In this document: positions 21,091 to 32,869 of the stretch, piece after piece
Numbering within the stretch: position 1 is the stretch's first letter
How the letters are laid out: the number at the start of each line of letters is the position of its first letter
NCBI GenBank assembly: GCA_026874595.1
Contig: CM049307.1
Location: 92,418,330-92,482,329, forward strand
From: Sipunculus nudus
Lineage: Eukaryota > Annelida > Sipuncula > Golfingiida > Sipunculidae
Length of the DNA stretch: 64,000 nt
Reading direction: 5' to 3'
Notes under the pieces: model-generated
What the model was told of the DNA's origin: nothing
The model's database searches: none
What the model saw: only the letters and a program-made list of their open reading frames with translations
Made by a program: the position numbers and the translations under genes

Positions 21091-22910
21091 ATACTAAGCT
21101 TTTACTCTAAATCGGAGCCAGATGAAATCAAACATTCAAGTAAAAAGCATGTATATAATAACATTAAAACACATGGTAATGTCAGATCTCCATTTTTAAA
21201 TTTCTTTTAACATTGACTTTTGCATTGGACTGGGAGTCGGGGTACCAAAGACTAAGTTCCGAAGGAGATGGACATGTACTCGAAGAACCTGAGTTAGCTG
21301 GACTCGGATTGCACTCGGACTCGGATCTTGTGCACCCCGATTGCATCTGTGTCCAGGATCAATACTACTCTGACCAAAATGTCCGATTGACTTGACAAAT
21401 TGATAAACTGGGATATGACAAGCAGTGTCAGCTCTCTCCTTGATTGCTTGGATTTCTTTAACTCTATTCTTTTTTACATTTTCGTCACTGTTATTTCACT
21501 GAACCATAGTAACAACTTACATAACTATAAATTTGTTAATAACAGCTTGTTCTCACTTATTTCAATGGATGTTTGTGGGAAATATTAACGTTAATTGAGG
21601 CAGGTCCAGTATTTCAGGTAATGACTGATCTCAGGCATTGCTATTGTTTAGATATTCTTATGCTAGTTTATATTAAAGGATATTTTTTTCTGTAATTGCG
21701 CATATAAGAATATGTTCACAATTTTTATTTACCAAGGCCGTGTTGTTTATTTGGTAAAGGACTGTACATTTTTCAGAGAACAGACCATAGGATATACACA
21801 CTGTGTGCAGGTATATTTTACACAGAGACCAGAAATGGTAAAATGTAAAATAGCATTGCGATGCGTCTTAGTGATACGTTATGCTATTACGTTAAAGCCA
21901 AATATATGTTGACAATAAGTTTCCTTGATAAATGTTCAATTATTAACAAGGCAAGTAAAAAAAAACAGGTGAATAATTCATTTGAAATTTAAGATTGATG
22001 TTGTAGCCACATTTATTGATTATTCGCATATCATGATGGCAAATCTTTATAGTTAACGGGCCATTAAATGAAGTGGGTGTCTTTCCAGATGAAGACATTT
22101 AAATGAAATGACTGAAGCCACGAAATAAAATAGAACTTTGAGTAAACAGACGAGAGAATAAATATTCTGATGTGTCAATAACATTGCGGAACTCCCGAAG
22201 ATATATTGTCTTGCAGAAAAAAATAACGTCTATACATTCTAATGGACCCGTTAGTATGATCCACTGGGTTTAATGTAAGTACAAGAGCAGTTATAGGTTT
22301 ATTCAATATCAGAAAGGGGTTTATTTTTGGTGAACAAAGGGTACATTAATTCTTGTTTCGGATACCCAACTTTATAGACAGGCAGATTGGTTCCCTCCGG
22401 ACACGTCAGCAGCAACCCGCCCATATTCCCGGCATCGGATCCCGATACCAATAAGATCATACAATAATACTGAAAAATAATTGAACAAAATACTGAAATG
22501 CTTTTTCATGATACTGTTCTATTTAGATCAAGTTCTTCGGCTTTCTTGGACTAGAGGTACCTCAAAGTCGGGAGATCTTGAGTTCAAATCTGAGTCGAGG
22601 AAGGTGAGATCCGTCAAGGTCAGCCCCACTAAAAATGAAAGCTCTGCAAGCTTAATGGATTAACTGTTCCTCACAGCTCTCTTTCACTCAAAAACAAGTA
22701 TATTATATATTATGATAAACGGTTTTTGGGTTCATATCCGCTCGGATCCCCCTCCTAACTTTTTTCCTTTTTTTCTGTTTTTATTAAAACTTTTTTCATA
22801 TTTTTTTCTATTTCACCACATACCTTTGTTGCTTCATTTAATAAATTTAAATAATATAGTTTATTATATATTATATTATGTATTTAAGGTCGTGATAACT
22901 TTTAACCGTG
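21091..22910. other. Upstream region of lectin copy B
   Basis: Homologous to 1439-3358 in the same order, including the conserved block 21185-21395. No gene called. The retrotransposon lies about 1.8 kb before the first coding exon and could affect its promoter. Confidence 0.65.
22537..22603 (+). repeat. tRNA-derived SINE-like head upstream of copy B
   Basis: A-box-like TTGGACTAGAGGT near 22547 and B-box-like GAGTTCAAATCTG at 22580-22592. Orthologous to the piece at 2661, so the insertion is older than the gene duplication. Confidence 0.45.
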
Positions 22911-22965
22911 ATGGCTGTCATTCCGGCCTTGTTGTTTACTTTCGTATGGATGGCAGATTTATCAG
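22911..22965 (+). CDS. Lectin copy B exon 1 (signal peptide)
   Basis: MAVIPALLFTFVWMADLS, then donor GTAACC. A clear hydrophobic core. Confidence 0.8.
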
Positions 22966-25900
22966 GTAACCAGTATTTTGACACTATATTTTCTTACACA
23001 CTTTTATATATTTTCATTAATAAGACATTAGGCCCATTAATGGTATTTCTATTACTGCTTAAGGTTCATTTGACAAATACAGTCTAAAGATTTCCAGTCT
23101 TATGAGTTAATACTGACATCTAAGAAATAATAACATAATAAATTAACATCAATTCATAGCCAACATAATAAGTTAATACTCTATTCCCTTCTTTGTAAAC
23201 AGATATAATGATAAATCGTCCTATAATGACATATATGTGTTATATTAAATTTAAAAAACATGCAGCATTTCAAACCTGCCAAATTATTGTATATCAATTT
23301 TTTCCATATCATAGTCGGCCAGGAATCAAAATATCTCAACCATGAAATCAAACGAGTATATAAAAAGCAGATGTCCATCAAAGAATGCCGAAAATTATGC
23401 AGTCGACAAAAGAAACCCGACTGTCTAAACACCCACATTCATGACGGCGCATGCGTCCTCCTTGGCCGACAGTCTCTGTACGAAAGGGATACCAAAGCGT
23501 CATGCTCCGGGACAAGCATTGGTATGTTAAGTGTATATTTGTGCGGAACACGTTTATGGTGTTTCACAGATAAGTAATTTGAAAATCCTTTTAAAGCACT
23601 CTTAAAATGCATTTAATGCCAATCATTTCATCCCAAACACTCCAACTTTCAAGTATTGACCAAGAAGAACACTAATTATTTTGAGGTCAAACTGTAAAGG
23701 TCCTAGGACTCTTCTTTAACAAGCTTCAGGATACATCTTTCACATTTAGCTAACCTGCGAAAGGGGATGAAACCTATAGATTTTTAGGTCATCAATTCAA
23801 GGGTCACTGTCATATAACCCTCCTTTTGTAGAAGCTCATAACAAGTGGCCCATGGGTCATGACACTCAGCTTACTGGGAAGAGATTCGCAAAAGGAAATT
23901 TTATCATCTGAATGGTAGTATATACCCATTCAACTTAAGCATCAAACAGATTAACCAGCAGGCCAAGATTGTGTCTGTATTTATATATCTCAAAAATAGA
24001 GAAAAAAATGCGTAATGTTTACGAAAAATAGAGGTGGCTCCACCAGTCTGCAGAAACTAATAAAAACACTAAATGGTCAATATCCATGCAAAGAATCATG
24101 GTGATCTCTGCATAAGTTGTTCAGATACTTCAGCTTTTGTATCAAATTTCCTAATTTCCACAGGCACTTTTCATGGGCCTCCTTGCATGACAAGAATGAA
24201 GATTCTAGGTCCAGTTGTTGAATTTGTGCCACGTTAACAGATGACCGCATCCCATTCAACTGAAGCATCAAACAGATTAACCAGCAGGCCAAGATTATGT
24301 CTGTATTTATATATCTCAAAAATAGAGAAAAAAAATGCGTAATGTTTACGGAAAATAGAGGTGGCTCCACCAGTCTGCAGAAACTCATGAAACACTCCAT
24401 GATCAATATCCATGCAAACAATTATGGTGATCTCTGCATTAGATGTTCAGATACTTCAGCTTTTGTATCAAAGTTTCCATTATTCTGAGTTGTACTTTGG
24501 AGTGCCATAGCTCAAAGTATATAGGTAACAGAGACGTAATTTCAGGTTTCCATGGAGACTTTTCATGGGTCTCCCTGTGTGTCAAGAATGAAGATTCTAG
24601 GTCCAGTTTTTACGATTTGTTACTGTCGACAGATAACTACATCCTTCAAGGTCTCAAAAATAGAGAGAAAAAAATGTAAAAATTTGAAAAAAAATTCAGG
24701 TGGCGCACCCAGTCTGCAGAAACTGATGGAACACCTCATGATCAATATGGATGCCAAAAATCATGACCATCAGTGCTGTAGTTATTGAGATACTGCAGTT
24801 TTTGTATCAAATTTTTCATTATTCTGGGGGTATTTTGGAGCCATACAGCTTAAAAGGATATGGGTAACAGAGACCTAATTTCAGGTTTCCACCTACACTT
24901 TTCATGGGCCTCCTTGCATGACAAGAATGAAGATTCTAGGTCTAGTTTTTACGATTTGTATCCTGTTGACAGATAACCACATCTTTAAAGGTCTCAAAAA
25001 ATAGAGAAAAAAATTGTAAAAAAAAACCGAACAAATACAGGTGGTGCCACCAGTCTGCAGAAACTGATGAAACACTCCATGATCAATATCCATGCAAACA
25101 GTTATGGTGATCTCTGCATTACATGTTCAGATACTTCAGCTTTTGTATCAAATTTTCCATTATTCTGAGTTGTAATTTGGAGTGCCATAGCTCAAAGGAT
25201 ATGGGTAACAGAGACGTAATTTCAGGTTTCCATGGAGACTTTTCATGGGTCTCTCTGTGTGTCAAGAATGAAGATTCTAGTTCCAGTCTTTACGATTTGT
25301 ACCCTGTCGACATATAACTACATCCTTAAAGGTCTCAAAAATAGAGAGAAAAAAATGTAAAAATTTGAAAAAATACAGGTGGCCCCAACAGTCTGCAGGA
25401 ACTGATTGAACACCTCTTGGTCAATATGTATGCCAAAAATCATGACCATCAGTGTTGTAGTTATTGAGATGTTGCAGTTTGTTTTTATCAAATTTTCCGT
25501 TATTCTGGGGGAGGGGAAATTGGGAGCCCCACAGCTCAAAGGATATGGGTAACAGAGACCGTATTTCAGGTTTCCATGAAGACTTTTCATAGGTCTCTCA
25601 CCGTGTCTAGAATGAAGAATCTAGGTCCAGTCTTTGTAATTTGCGCCCTGTTCACAGATGTTCACATTTTTAAAGGTCTCAAAAATAAAGAAAACAATTC
25701 GTAAAAAAAATCTAAAAATACAGGTGGCGCCACCAAACAGCAGGTACTTATGAAACATCTCATGATCAATATTAATGAGATATTGAAGTTTTTGTATGAA
25801 ATTTTTGACTATTCTGGGGGTACTTTGGGGCCGCATAGCTCGAAGGATATGGGTAACAGAGACCTAATTTCTGGTTTCCATGTAGACTTTTTATAGGTCT

Positions 25901-28900
25901 CTCAGTGTGTCAAGAATGAAGATTCTATGTCTAGTCTTAACGATTTGTGCTCTGTTAACAGATGTTCACATTTTGAAAGGTCTCAAATATAGAGAAAAAA
26001 AATCGTAAAAATTTTAAAAAAAAATAGAGGTGGCACACCCAGTCTGCAGAAACTGATGGAACACCTCATGATCAATATGTATGCCAAAAATCATGACCAT
26101 CAGTGTTGTAGTTATTGAGATGTTGCAGTTTGTTTTTATCAAATTTTTCATTATTCTGGGGGGTAATTGGAAGCCCTACAGCTCAAAGGATATGGGTAAC
26201 AGAGACCTTATTTCAGGTTTCATGGAGAATTTTCATAGTTCTCTCACTGTGTCAAGAATGAAGAATCTAGGTCCAGTCTTTACGATTTGTGCCCTGTTAA
26301 CAGATGTTGACATTTTTAAAGGTTTCAAAAATAGAGAAATAATTCGTAAAGAAAATCGAAAAATACAGGTGGCGCCACCAGTCTGCAGGTACTGATGAAA
26401 CATCTCATGATCAATATGTATGCCAAACATCATGACCATCAGTGATGTAGTTAATGAGATATTGAAGTTTTTGTATGAATTTTTTTTTACTATTCAGGGG
26501 GGTACTTTCGGGCCCCATAGCTCTAAGGATATGGGTAACAGAGGCCTAATTTCTCGTTTCCATGGAGACTTTTCATAATGTGTCAAGAATGAAGATTGAC
26601 CCATGGGTCATTAGTCTTTAACAGAAAACTGCAAATACTGGCGGATATTTTTATTTTTCTGTGTAAGCAAGAGAGTGAGTGTTGATTGTCATATCCTCCT
26701 GGGCCCAGCATGCATTAGTTCACTATAATGACACGTCAGTGGTAGCTGTGAGTGAGGCCATGAGAAAATTTGTAAATGTTTCAATGACAAAGTTTAATTT
26801 TGTGTCAAATATACACAAATGTAGGTATAATTAATGGTTCCAAGCAGTTATGATATATCTGATGGTATTTCCTTTCTAATTTGATACTTGTTTTTGCATG
26901 CATTATGTTCTTGCAAGTACGTATAATTATACCCGTTGAAGTGATGTTATATATTATATATTACATGTCAGCTACAACAGATGGCTACCGGATGACCACG
27001 TACACACCAGGTATGATATAATAAATTAACAGGAAACATATGTATATATAATGATTAATGTCAACATCATACTGCATTAAAAGTACCTTTACAAGACAAT
27101 AGGCAGCACTTAAATTTGGCAATTTTCATATATTACTGAACTGGTACAATTATTTATCAAATAAAAACAACGTATAAAGGTTGGCGAAAACATATTATAA
27201 GTAAACGCCCTTAAGGAAATTAGACAAATCAAATATTAGATTTGTGCACAAAGAAATAACGGATAATCTACATTATTAGCAGTCGAGATTTTCAAATAAA
27301 CCATTGAAGTGTACCTTTTTTAATATTTCATAAAAAGAGATGTCTGAGAAGAAAAAAATACATAAACCTGCAATATTATATATAAAATAAATATTTAGAG
27401 CCAATTTTACACTTAAAAATTATCGTTTTTAAGGAAAAAAAAGTCATTAAGATATACACATGGTCATTTCAAATTTAAGTTTGTCCAGAGGGATTCAGTC
27501 ACCTGATGCGAAATGGAAAATATGAAAACAACATGGGGTCCATCCACTCCTGTTACAAGTTCATCCAAGAGAACGTTGTCTGGGAGAGAGCTGCTGAAAA
27601 TTGTAAGGAACATGCTGGCGGTTTGGTCAGCATTGAATCACAGGAGGAACAAACCCACATTGAAGGCATCCTGCGGAAGCTTGAGATCCGTGGTACGCTT
27701 AACCTCCGCCAAGTGGCGAGTGTTATTATACTTTTCTTGTCTGTCAGCAGATCTACGAGAGAAGAATTGCACAGGTTCTGCTTAAGGGTTAAGATAACAT
27801 TGAAGGAACAATCCATTAAATAAGAAAAGTAATCTAGATCAACAAGAACAAAAATTATTCAACGTATTTTTTTCCGTTTTACGGCGATTTCATTACAGAT
27901 GTTTTATTGATAGATGTTGCATGGTGTTTTATAACTAAGAGGTGGCCTGGGTTAGGGCCCTAGAACCGTTTGCATTTTACACAGTATTTCAATGACTCCT
28001 GGCAGGGCTTTCATGTCTCAGACAATATATGTTTTTATTATTTTACTGTGCTGCAATACCTTATCTCCTATGTTTGTCTACGGCATTTGAAAATATCCTA
28101 AAGCTTACTATATCTTCTAAATCTCAGTTGCAGAACATGTTAGGGTAAAGGTAAACTCCCATTTAGGTGATATGAATTTCCTCTTCGGCAGTTGGGTATA
28201 TGAACTTCAATGAATCATGAAATAACTTTGAATAGACATCGATGAGCATGCGCAATGCCCATAACGGTGGTCTGCATTGTTCGAGTCCAATGGGCCAGCA
28301 TCGTATGTTTTGTAAAATTAATTGTAATACAAATCAGAAATTTCTTCAAGAACATCAGCGTTAAATATAGGGTGTATTTATTACTACAAATCAACTGAGA
28401 TTTGACACAATATGTCCTGTTGATTTATTTGCTCGAACACTCAGTGTCAATTGTTGCCGGTAGATGTCGCAAGTGTGATGAAAAAAGGTCTATATTTACA
28501 GTTTTCTTACCCCTGTTTTCTTATTTATAGCTGACATATTTATATGTTTATCAATATCAGTATTTACATTTATATGTGTTTATACAATATATATGCTTCA
28601 CTTGAACAATCAGGTTTATATATGTATAGTTAATATCGTGCCTGTTGAAAACTGGCTTCCAAAAAAAAGGCAAGAGAACGAAATCTTTACCTTTAAATTA
28701 TCATAATTCTCCCTGTTATTCATGTAGGTGATACCTGGACCTCGGGTTATGACAGGTATCTGAGTGGCAATTGGAGATGGACCACGTCACCTTACGACAT
28801 TGATTTTAACAGCTGGGCACCCGATCAACCTGACAGATACTTCGGTTATGACCATTGTTTACACCTCTGGGCAGATTATGAGTATAAATGGGATGACGGG

Positions 28901-28969
28901 TCCTGTGACTGGAAGCTGAATCTTCTCTGTGAGACAGATGCTGTCTATGGTCAGGACGGCAGCCAGTGA
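22911..28969 (+). CDS. Secreted PAN-like/C-type lectin, copy B (5 exons)
   Basis: Spliced model: 22911-22965, 23315-23521, 26972-27010, 27480-27692, 28728-28969. All introns are GT-AG and phase 1, giving 251 residues. Exon lengths equal copy A exactly. Signal peptide MAVIPALLFTFVWMADLS is strongly hydrophobic. The PAN-like domain shows ECRKLC, DCLNTH and ACVLLG; the lectin domain CPEGF, SCYKF, WTSGYDR, APDQPDRY, YDHC, KWDDGSC and NLLCE. QPD is kept, but NEKC is now YDHC and WND is WDD, so two likely calcium ligands have changed. A secreted lectin with perhaps altered binding is the best reading. A stop in frame upstream fixes the start at 22911. Intron 2 is swollen by a tandem repeat and intron 4 by about 0.5 kb compared with copy A. 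Confidence 0.86.
23315..23521 (+). CDS. Lectin copy B exon 2 (PAN/apple-like domain)
   Basis: A 207-nt phase 1-1 exon between CATATCATAG and donor GTATGT. The cysteines match copy A. The frame runs on into the intron, but the conserved donor and the equal length in copy A fix the end. Confidence 0.82.
23915..26597. repeat. ~340-bp tandem repeat array in intron 2 of copy B (about 8 units)
   Basis: The marker CTCAAAAATAGAG recurs at 23989, 24315, 24653, 24993, 25334, 25678, 25982 and 26324, with steps of 326, 338, 340, 341, 344, 304 and 342. Each unit also has CAGTCTGCAGAAACT-type and CAAGAATGAAGATTCTAG-type blocks. Units alternate between subtypes (GCGTAATG and GTAAAAATTTG). Copy A intron 2 is only 526 bp and lacks the array. 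Short ORFs within it repeat with the units and are not genes. Confidence 0.85.
26972..27010 (+). CDS. Lectin copy B exon 3 (39-nt linker microexon)
   Basis: Encodes DGYRMTTYTP between TGTCAG and GTATGA. The 13 codons differ from copy A at few positions. Confidence 0.75.
27480..27692 (+). CDS. Lectin copy B exon 4 (first half of C-type lectin domain)
   Basis: CPEGFSHL, HSCYKFIQENVVWERAAENC, GGLVSIESQEEQ and the end at EIR, followed by GTACGC. The WERAAENC helix matches the lectin family better than the copy A version (WWTAADIC). Confidence 0.88.
27855..28420. other. Extra ~0.5 kb in intron 4 of copy B
   Basis: Copy A joins its AATCTAGAACATC and TTGATTTATGG blocks directly (about 6111-6142), while copy B has about 560 bases between the matching points. 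The exact ends and nature were not resolved. Confidence 0.4.
28728..28969 (+). CDS. Lectin copy B exon 5 (second half of C-type lectin domain)
   Basis: Starts after TTCATGTAG with GDTWTSGYDRYLSGNWRW, then APDQPDRYFGYDHCLHLW, YKWDDGSCDWKLNLLCE, and stops at TGA 28967-28969. The length is the same as in copy A. Confidence 0.88.
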
Positions 28970-29109
28970 TTTGAGGTCTATGTGTCTAGCGGACCCACAA
29001 GACTCAAGAACTGTTGGACACGTAAAGAAAATACTCTTTTGAGTTATGATAAAGAACACATTGAGATATATTCCTTGATATCACATATATCTATGAGAGA
29101 TTCTCTGAG

Positions 29110-29165
29110 TATTTCCGGTAGCTCAGTGGTAGTGCAGACGACCAGAAATCATTCCAAATCATATC
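29110..29165 (+). repeat. tRNA-like remnant downstream of copy B
   Basis: GGTAGCTCAGTGGTAG (29117-29132) is a good tRNA A-box. The B-box half is decayed. A poorer match lies after copy A at 7047-7065, so it also predates the duplication. Confidence 0.35.
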
Positions 29166-29199
29166 TACCGAGTTTTCTTTGAATTCATGTTCTATTTCA

Positions 29200-30310
29200 C
29201 AGAAATCTAATGAAATAGCAAGATTTTTATTCAGACACACAAACAAACATACACATATATATATATAATATATATATAAAATATATATGAATGTATATAC
29301 ATTTGGAAAAAACCGCTTTCTTACGACAAAAGAACCTTTGTAAATTATTAAGCTTTGTTCATGTGTGTTGCGAAAGTATTAAACATAAGGTTTTTTTAGG
29401 AATTATATACGTACGTGATACGTGAATCGAGCAAACAACGATTTTGATTTCCCAGCGGACAAAGTTTTCCTTTGTGGTATTTTTAACCTAAACATTGATG
29501 GCTTGGAGTACTTGGATTACAAAATGCTTGAAAGGACATTCTTGTATCTTAATATTCATGCTTTATGGTACCTGGCGCGCTTAGATGATAAAATTTGTGT
29601 TATTTGTGGTCAAAATGTACAGGATTTTGTCATTATGGTAATGTAATTATGTAACAGTGTACGGAATTGTGCCATTCACGTGAGGTGTTAAGGGGTATAA
29701 AGTCTTTAGGTGCAGACACAAAATAAAATTGTGTAATCTAGCCGAAATTGATTTTCTTAAAGTCAGTATAGTTTCATTCAGGCCTATCGTCGTTGTACCT
29801 GTGTGTAATATAAACTTTCTTCTTAATATATTTTGAATTTGTGAACTCTGTATTTCGTAAACATATTCTTTTTACTATTTATTGTGTGCTTTATTAATGT
29901 TCATATTTTGTACTGCTTGATTGAGCTCTCCAGCATTTGAGGAAATAAAGTTCATTATGCATAGAACGACATTTTGTACAAAAAAAGTGGAAGTAAACAT
30001 ATCTGATATGGTGATTTATATAAATATAGAGATAAAATCGATTGTTCCTCCATGGTACAAATATATAGCTCTTGTAGGTGTTTATTGTAGACAAAATGTA
30101 GATTAATATATCTCCATTTATTGTGCCATTTAATTGATTATATCGATGAATTAATTAAATCGGTTGCATTTCGCGAAATCAACCCCCGACGATTGCGCAT
30201 ACACAAGCAAAAAAGTTATATATAATATCATCAAGAAAAAGAATAATTAAATCCTCTATGAGGGGCCTCCACACGGACCGCTGTGCAGTGTCTAGTGACA
30301 TCAAGCTGGC
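29200..30310. other. Intergenic stretch before the satellite
   Basis: AT-rich, with an AT microsatellite at 29258-29290. No protein family is visible. A 74-codon ORF at 29422-29646 has no recognisable motif. Two AATAAA hexamers occur near 29722 and 29943; whether either ends the lectin copy B transcript is unclear. Confidence 0.5.
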
Positions 30311-32869
30311 AGACCTTTAAGCGTGATGTACAAGTAAGCCTGCCGGCACATTGGCCTTAAAGCCTAATGTATACAAGTAAGACTGCCGGCACATTGACCT
30401 TTAAGCCTAATGTACAAATAAGACTTCCGGCACATTGACTTTAAGCGTGATGTACAAGTAAGACTGCCGGCACATTGACCTTTAAGCCTAATGTACAAGT
30501 AAGACTGTCAGCACATTAACCTTTAAGCGTGATGAACAAGTATGACTGCCGGCACCTTGACATTTGAGCGTGATATCCAAGTACGATTGCCGCACATTGA
30601 CCTTTAAGCATGATTTACAAGTAAGACTACCGGCACATTAACCTTTATGCGTGATGTACAAGTAAGACTGCCGGCACATTATCCTTTAAGGGTGATGTAC
30701 ATGTAAGACTGCCGGCACATTGACCTGTAAGATAATGAACAAGTAAGACTGCCGGCACTTTCTCCTTAAAGCGTAAAGTACAGGTAAGACTGCCGGCACC
30801 ATGACCATTGAGCCTAATGTACAAGTATGACTGCCGGCACATTGACCTTTAAGCCCAATGTACAAGTAAGACTGCCGGCACATTGACCTTACGCCTAATG
30901 TACAAGTAAGACTGCCGGCACTTTGATCTTTAAGCCTAATGTACAAGTTAGACTGTCGCACATTGACCTTTAAGCCTAATGTACAAGTAAGACTGCCGGC
31001 ACATTGGCCTTTAAGCCAAATGTACAAGTAAGACTGCCGGCACATTGACCTTTAAGCCTGATGTACAAGTAAGACTGCCGGCACATTGACCTTTAAGCCT
31101 AATGTGCAAGTAAGACTGTCGCACATTGACCTTTAGGCCTGATGTACAAGTAAGACTGCCGGCACATTGACCTTTGAGCCTAATGTACAAGTAAGACTGC
31201 TGGCACATTGACCTTTGAGCCTAATAAACAAGTAAGACTGTCCCACATTGACCTTTAAGCCTAATGTACAAGTAAGACTGCCGGCACATTGACATTTAAG
31301 CATAATGTACAAGTAAGACTGTCGCACATTGACCTTTAAGCCTAATGTACAAGTAAGACTGCCGGCACATTGACCTTTAAGCCTTATGTACAAGTAAGAC
31401 TGTCGCACATTGACCTTTAAGCCTAATGTACAAGTAAGACTGCCGGCACATTGACCTTTAAGCCTAATGTACAAGTAAGACTACCGGCACATTGACCTTT
31501 AAGCCTAATGTACAAGTAAGACTGCCTGCACATTGACCTTTAAGCCTAATGTACAAGTTAAACTGTCGCACATTGACCTTTAAGCGCGATGTACTAGAAA
31601 GACTGCCGGCACATTGACCTTTAAGCCTAATGTACAAGTTAGACTGTCGGCACATTGACCTTTAAGCTTAATGTACAAGTAAGACTGCCGGCACATTGAC
31701 CTTTAAACCTGATGTACAAGTAAGACTGTCGCACATTGACCTTTAAGCCTATTGTACAAGTAAAACTGCCGGCATATTGACCTTTAAGCCTAATGTACAA
31801 ATAAGACTACCGGCACATTGACTTTAAGCGTGAGGTACATGTTAGACTGCCGGCACATTGACCTATAAGATAATGTACAAGTAAGACTGCCGGCACTTTC
31901 TCCTTTAAGCCTAATGTACAAGTTAGACTGTCGCACATTTACCTTTCAGCCGAATGTACAAGTAAGACTGCCGGCACATTGACCTTTAAACCTAATGTAC
32001 AAGTTAGACTGTCGCACATTGACCTTTAAGCCTAATGTACAAGTAAGACTGCCGGCACATTGACCTTTAAACCTAATGTACAAGTAAGACTGCCGGCACT
32101 TTCTCCCTCAAGCGTAAAGTACAGGTAAGACTGCCGGCACCTTGACCATTAAGCCTAATATACAAGTATGACTGCTGGCACATTGACCTTTAAGCCCAAT
32201 GTACAAGTAAGACTGCCGGCACATTGACCTTACGCCTAATGTACAAGTAAGACTGCCGGCACATTAACCCTTAAGGGTGATGTACATGTTAGACTGCCGG
32301 CACATTGACCTTTAAGATAATATACAAGTAAGACTGCCGGTACTTTCTCCTTAAAGCGTGAAGTACAGGTAAGACTGCCGGCACATTGACCTTTAAGATA
32401 ATGTACAAGTAAGACTGCCGGCACATTGATCTTTAACCCTAATGTACAAGTAAGACTGTCGCACATTGACCTTTAAGCCTAATGTACAAGTAAGACTGCC
32501 GGCACATTGACCTTTAAGCCTAATGTACAAGTAAGACTGCCCGCACATTGACCTTAAAGCCTAATGTACAAGTAAGACTGCCTGCACATTGACCTTTAAG
32601 CCTAATGTACAAGTTAAACTGTCGCACATTGACCTTTAAGCGTGATGTACAAGTAAGACTGCCGTCACATTGACCTTTAAGCCTAATGTACAAGTTAGAC
32701 TGCCGGCACATTAAACCTTATGGGTGATGTACATGTTAGACTGCCGGCACATTGACCTTTAAGATAATATACAAGTAAGACTGCCGGTACTTTCTCCTTT
32801 AAGTGTGAAGTACAGGTAAGACTGCCGGCACATTGACCTTTAAGCCTAATGTACAAGTAAGACTGCCGG

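Noticed and set aside
24077-26439. Short ORFs on both strands in lectin copy B intron 2
   Set aside because: They repeat with the ~340-bp units and contain frame breaks between units.
29422-29646. 74-codon ORF after lectin copy B
   Set aside because: Length within chance for this AT-rich DNA and no recognisable domain.
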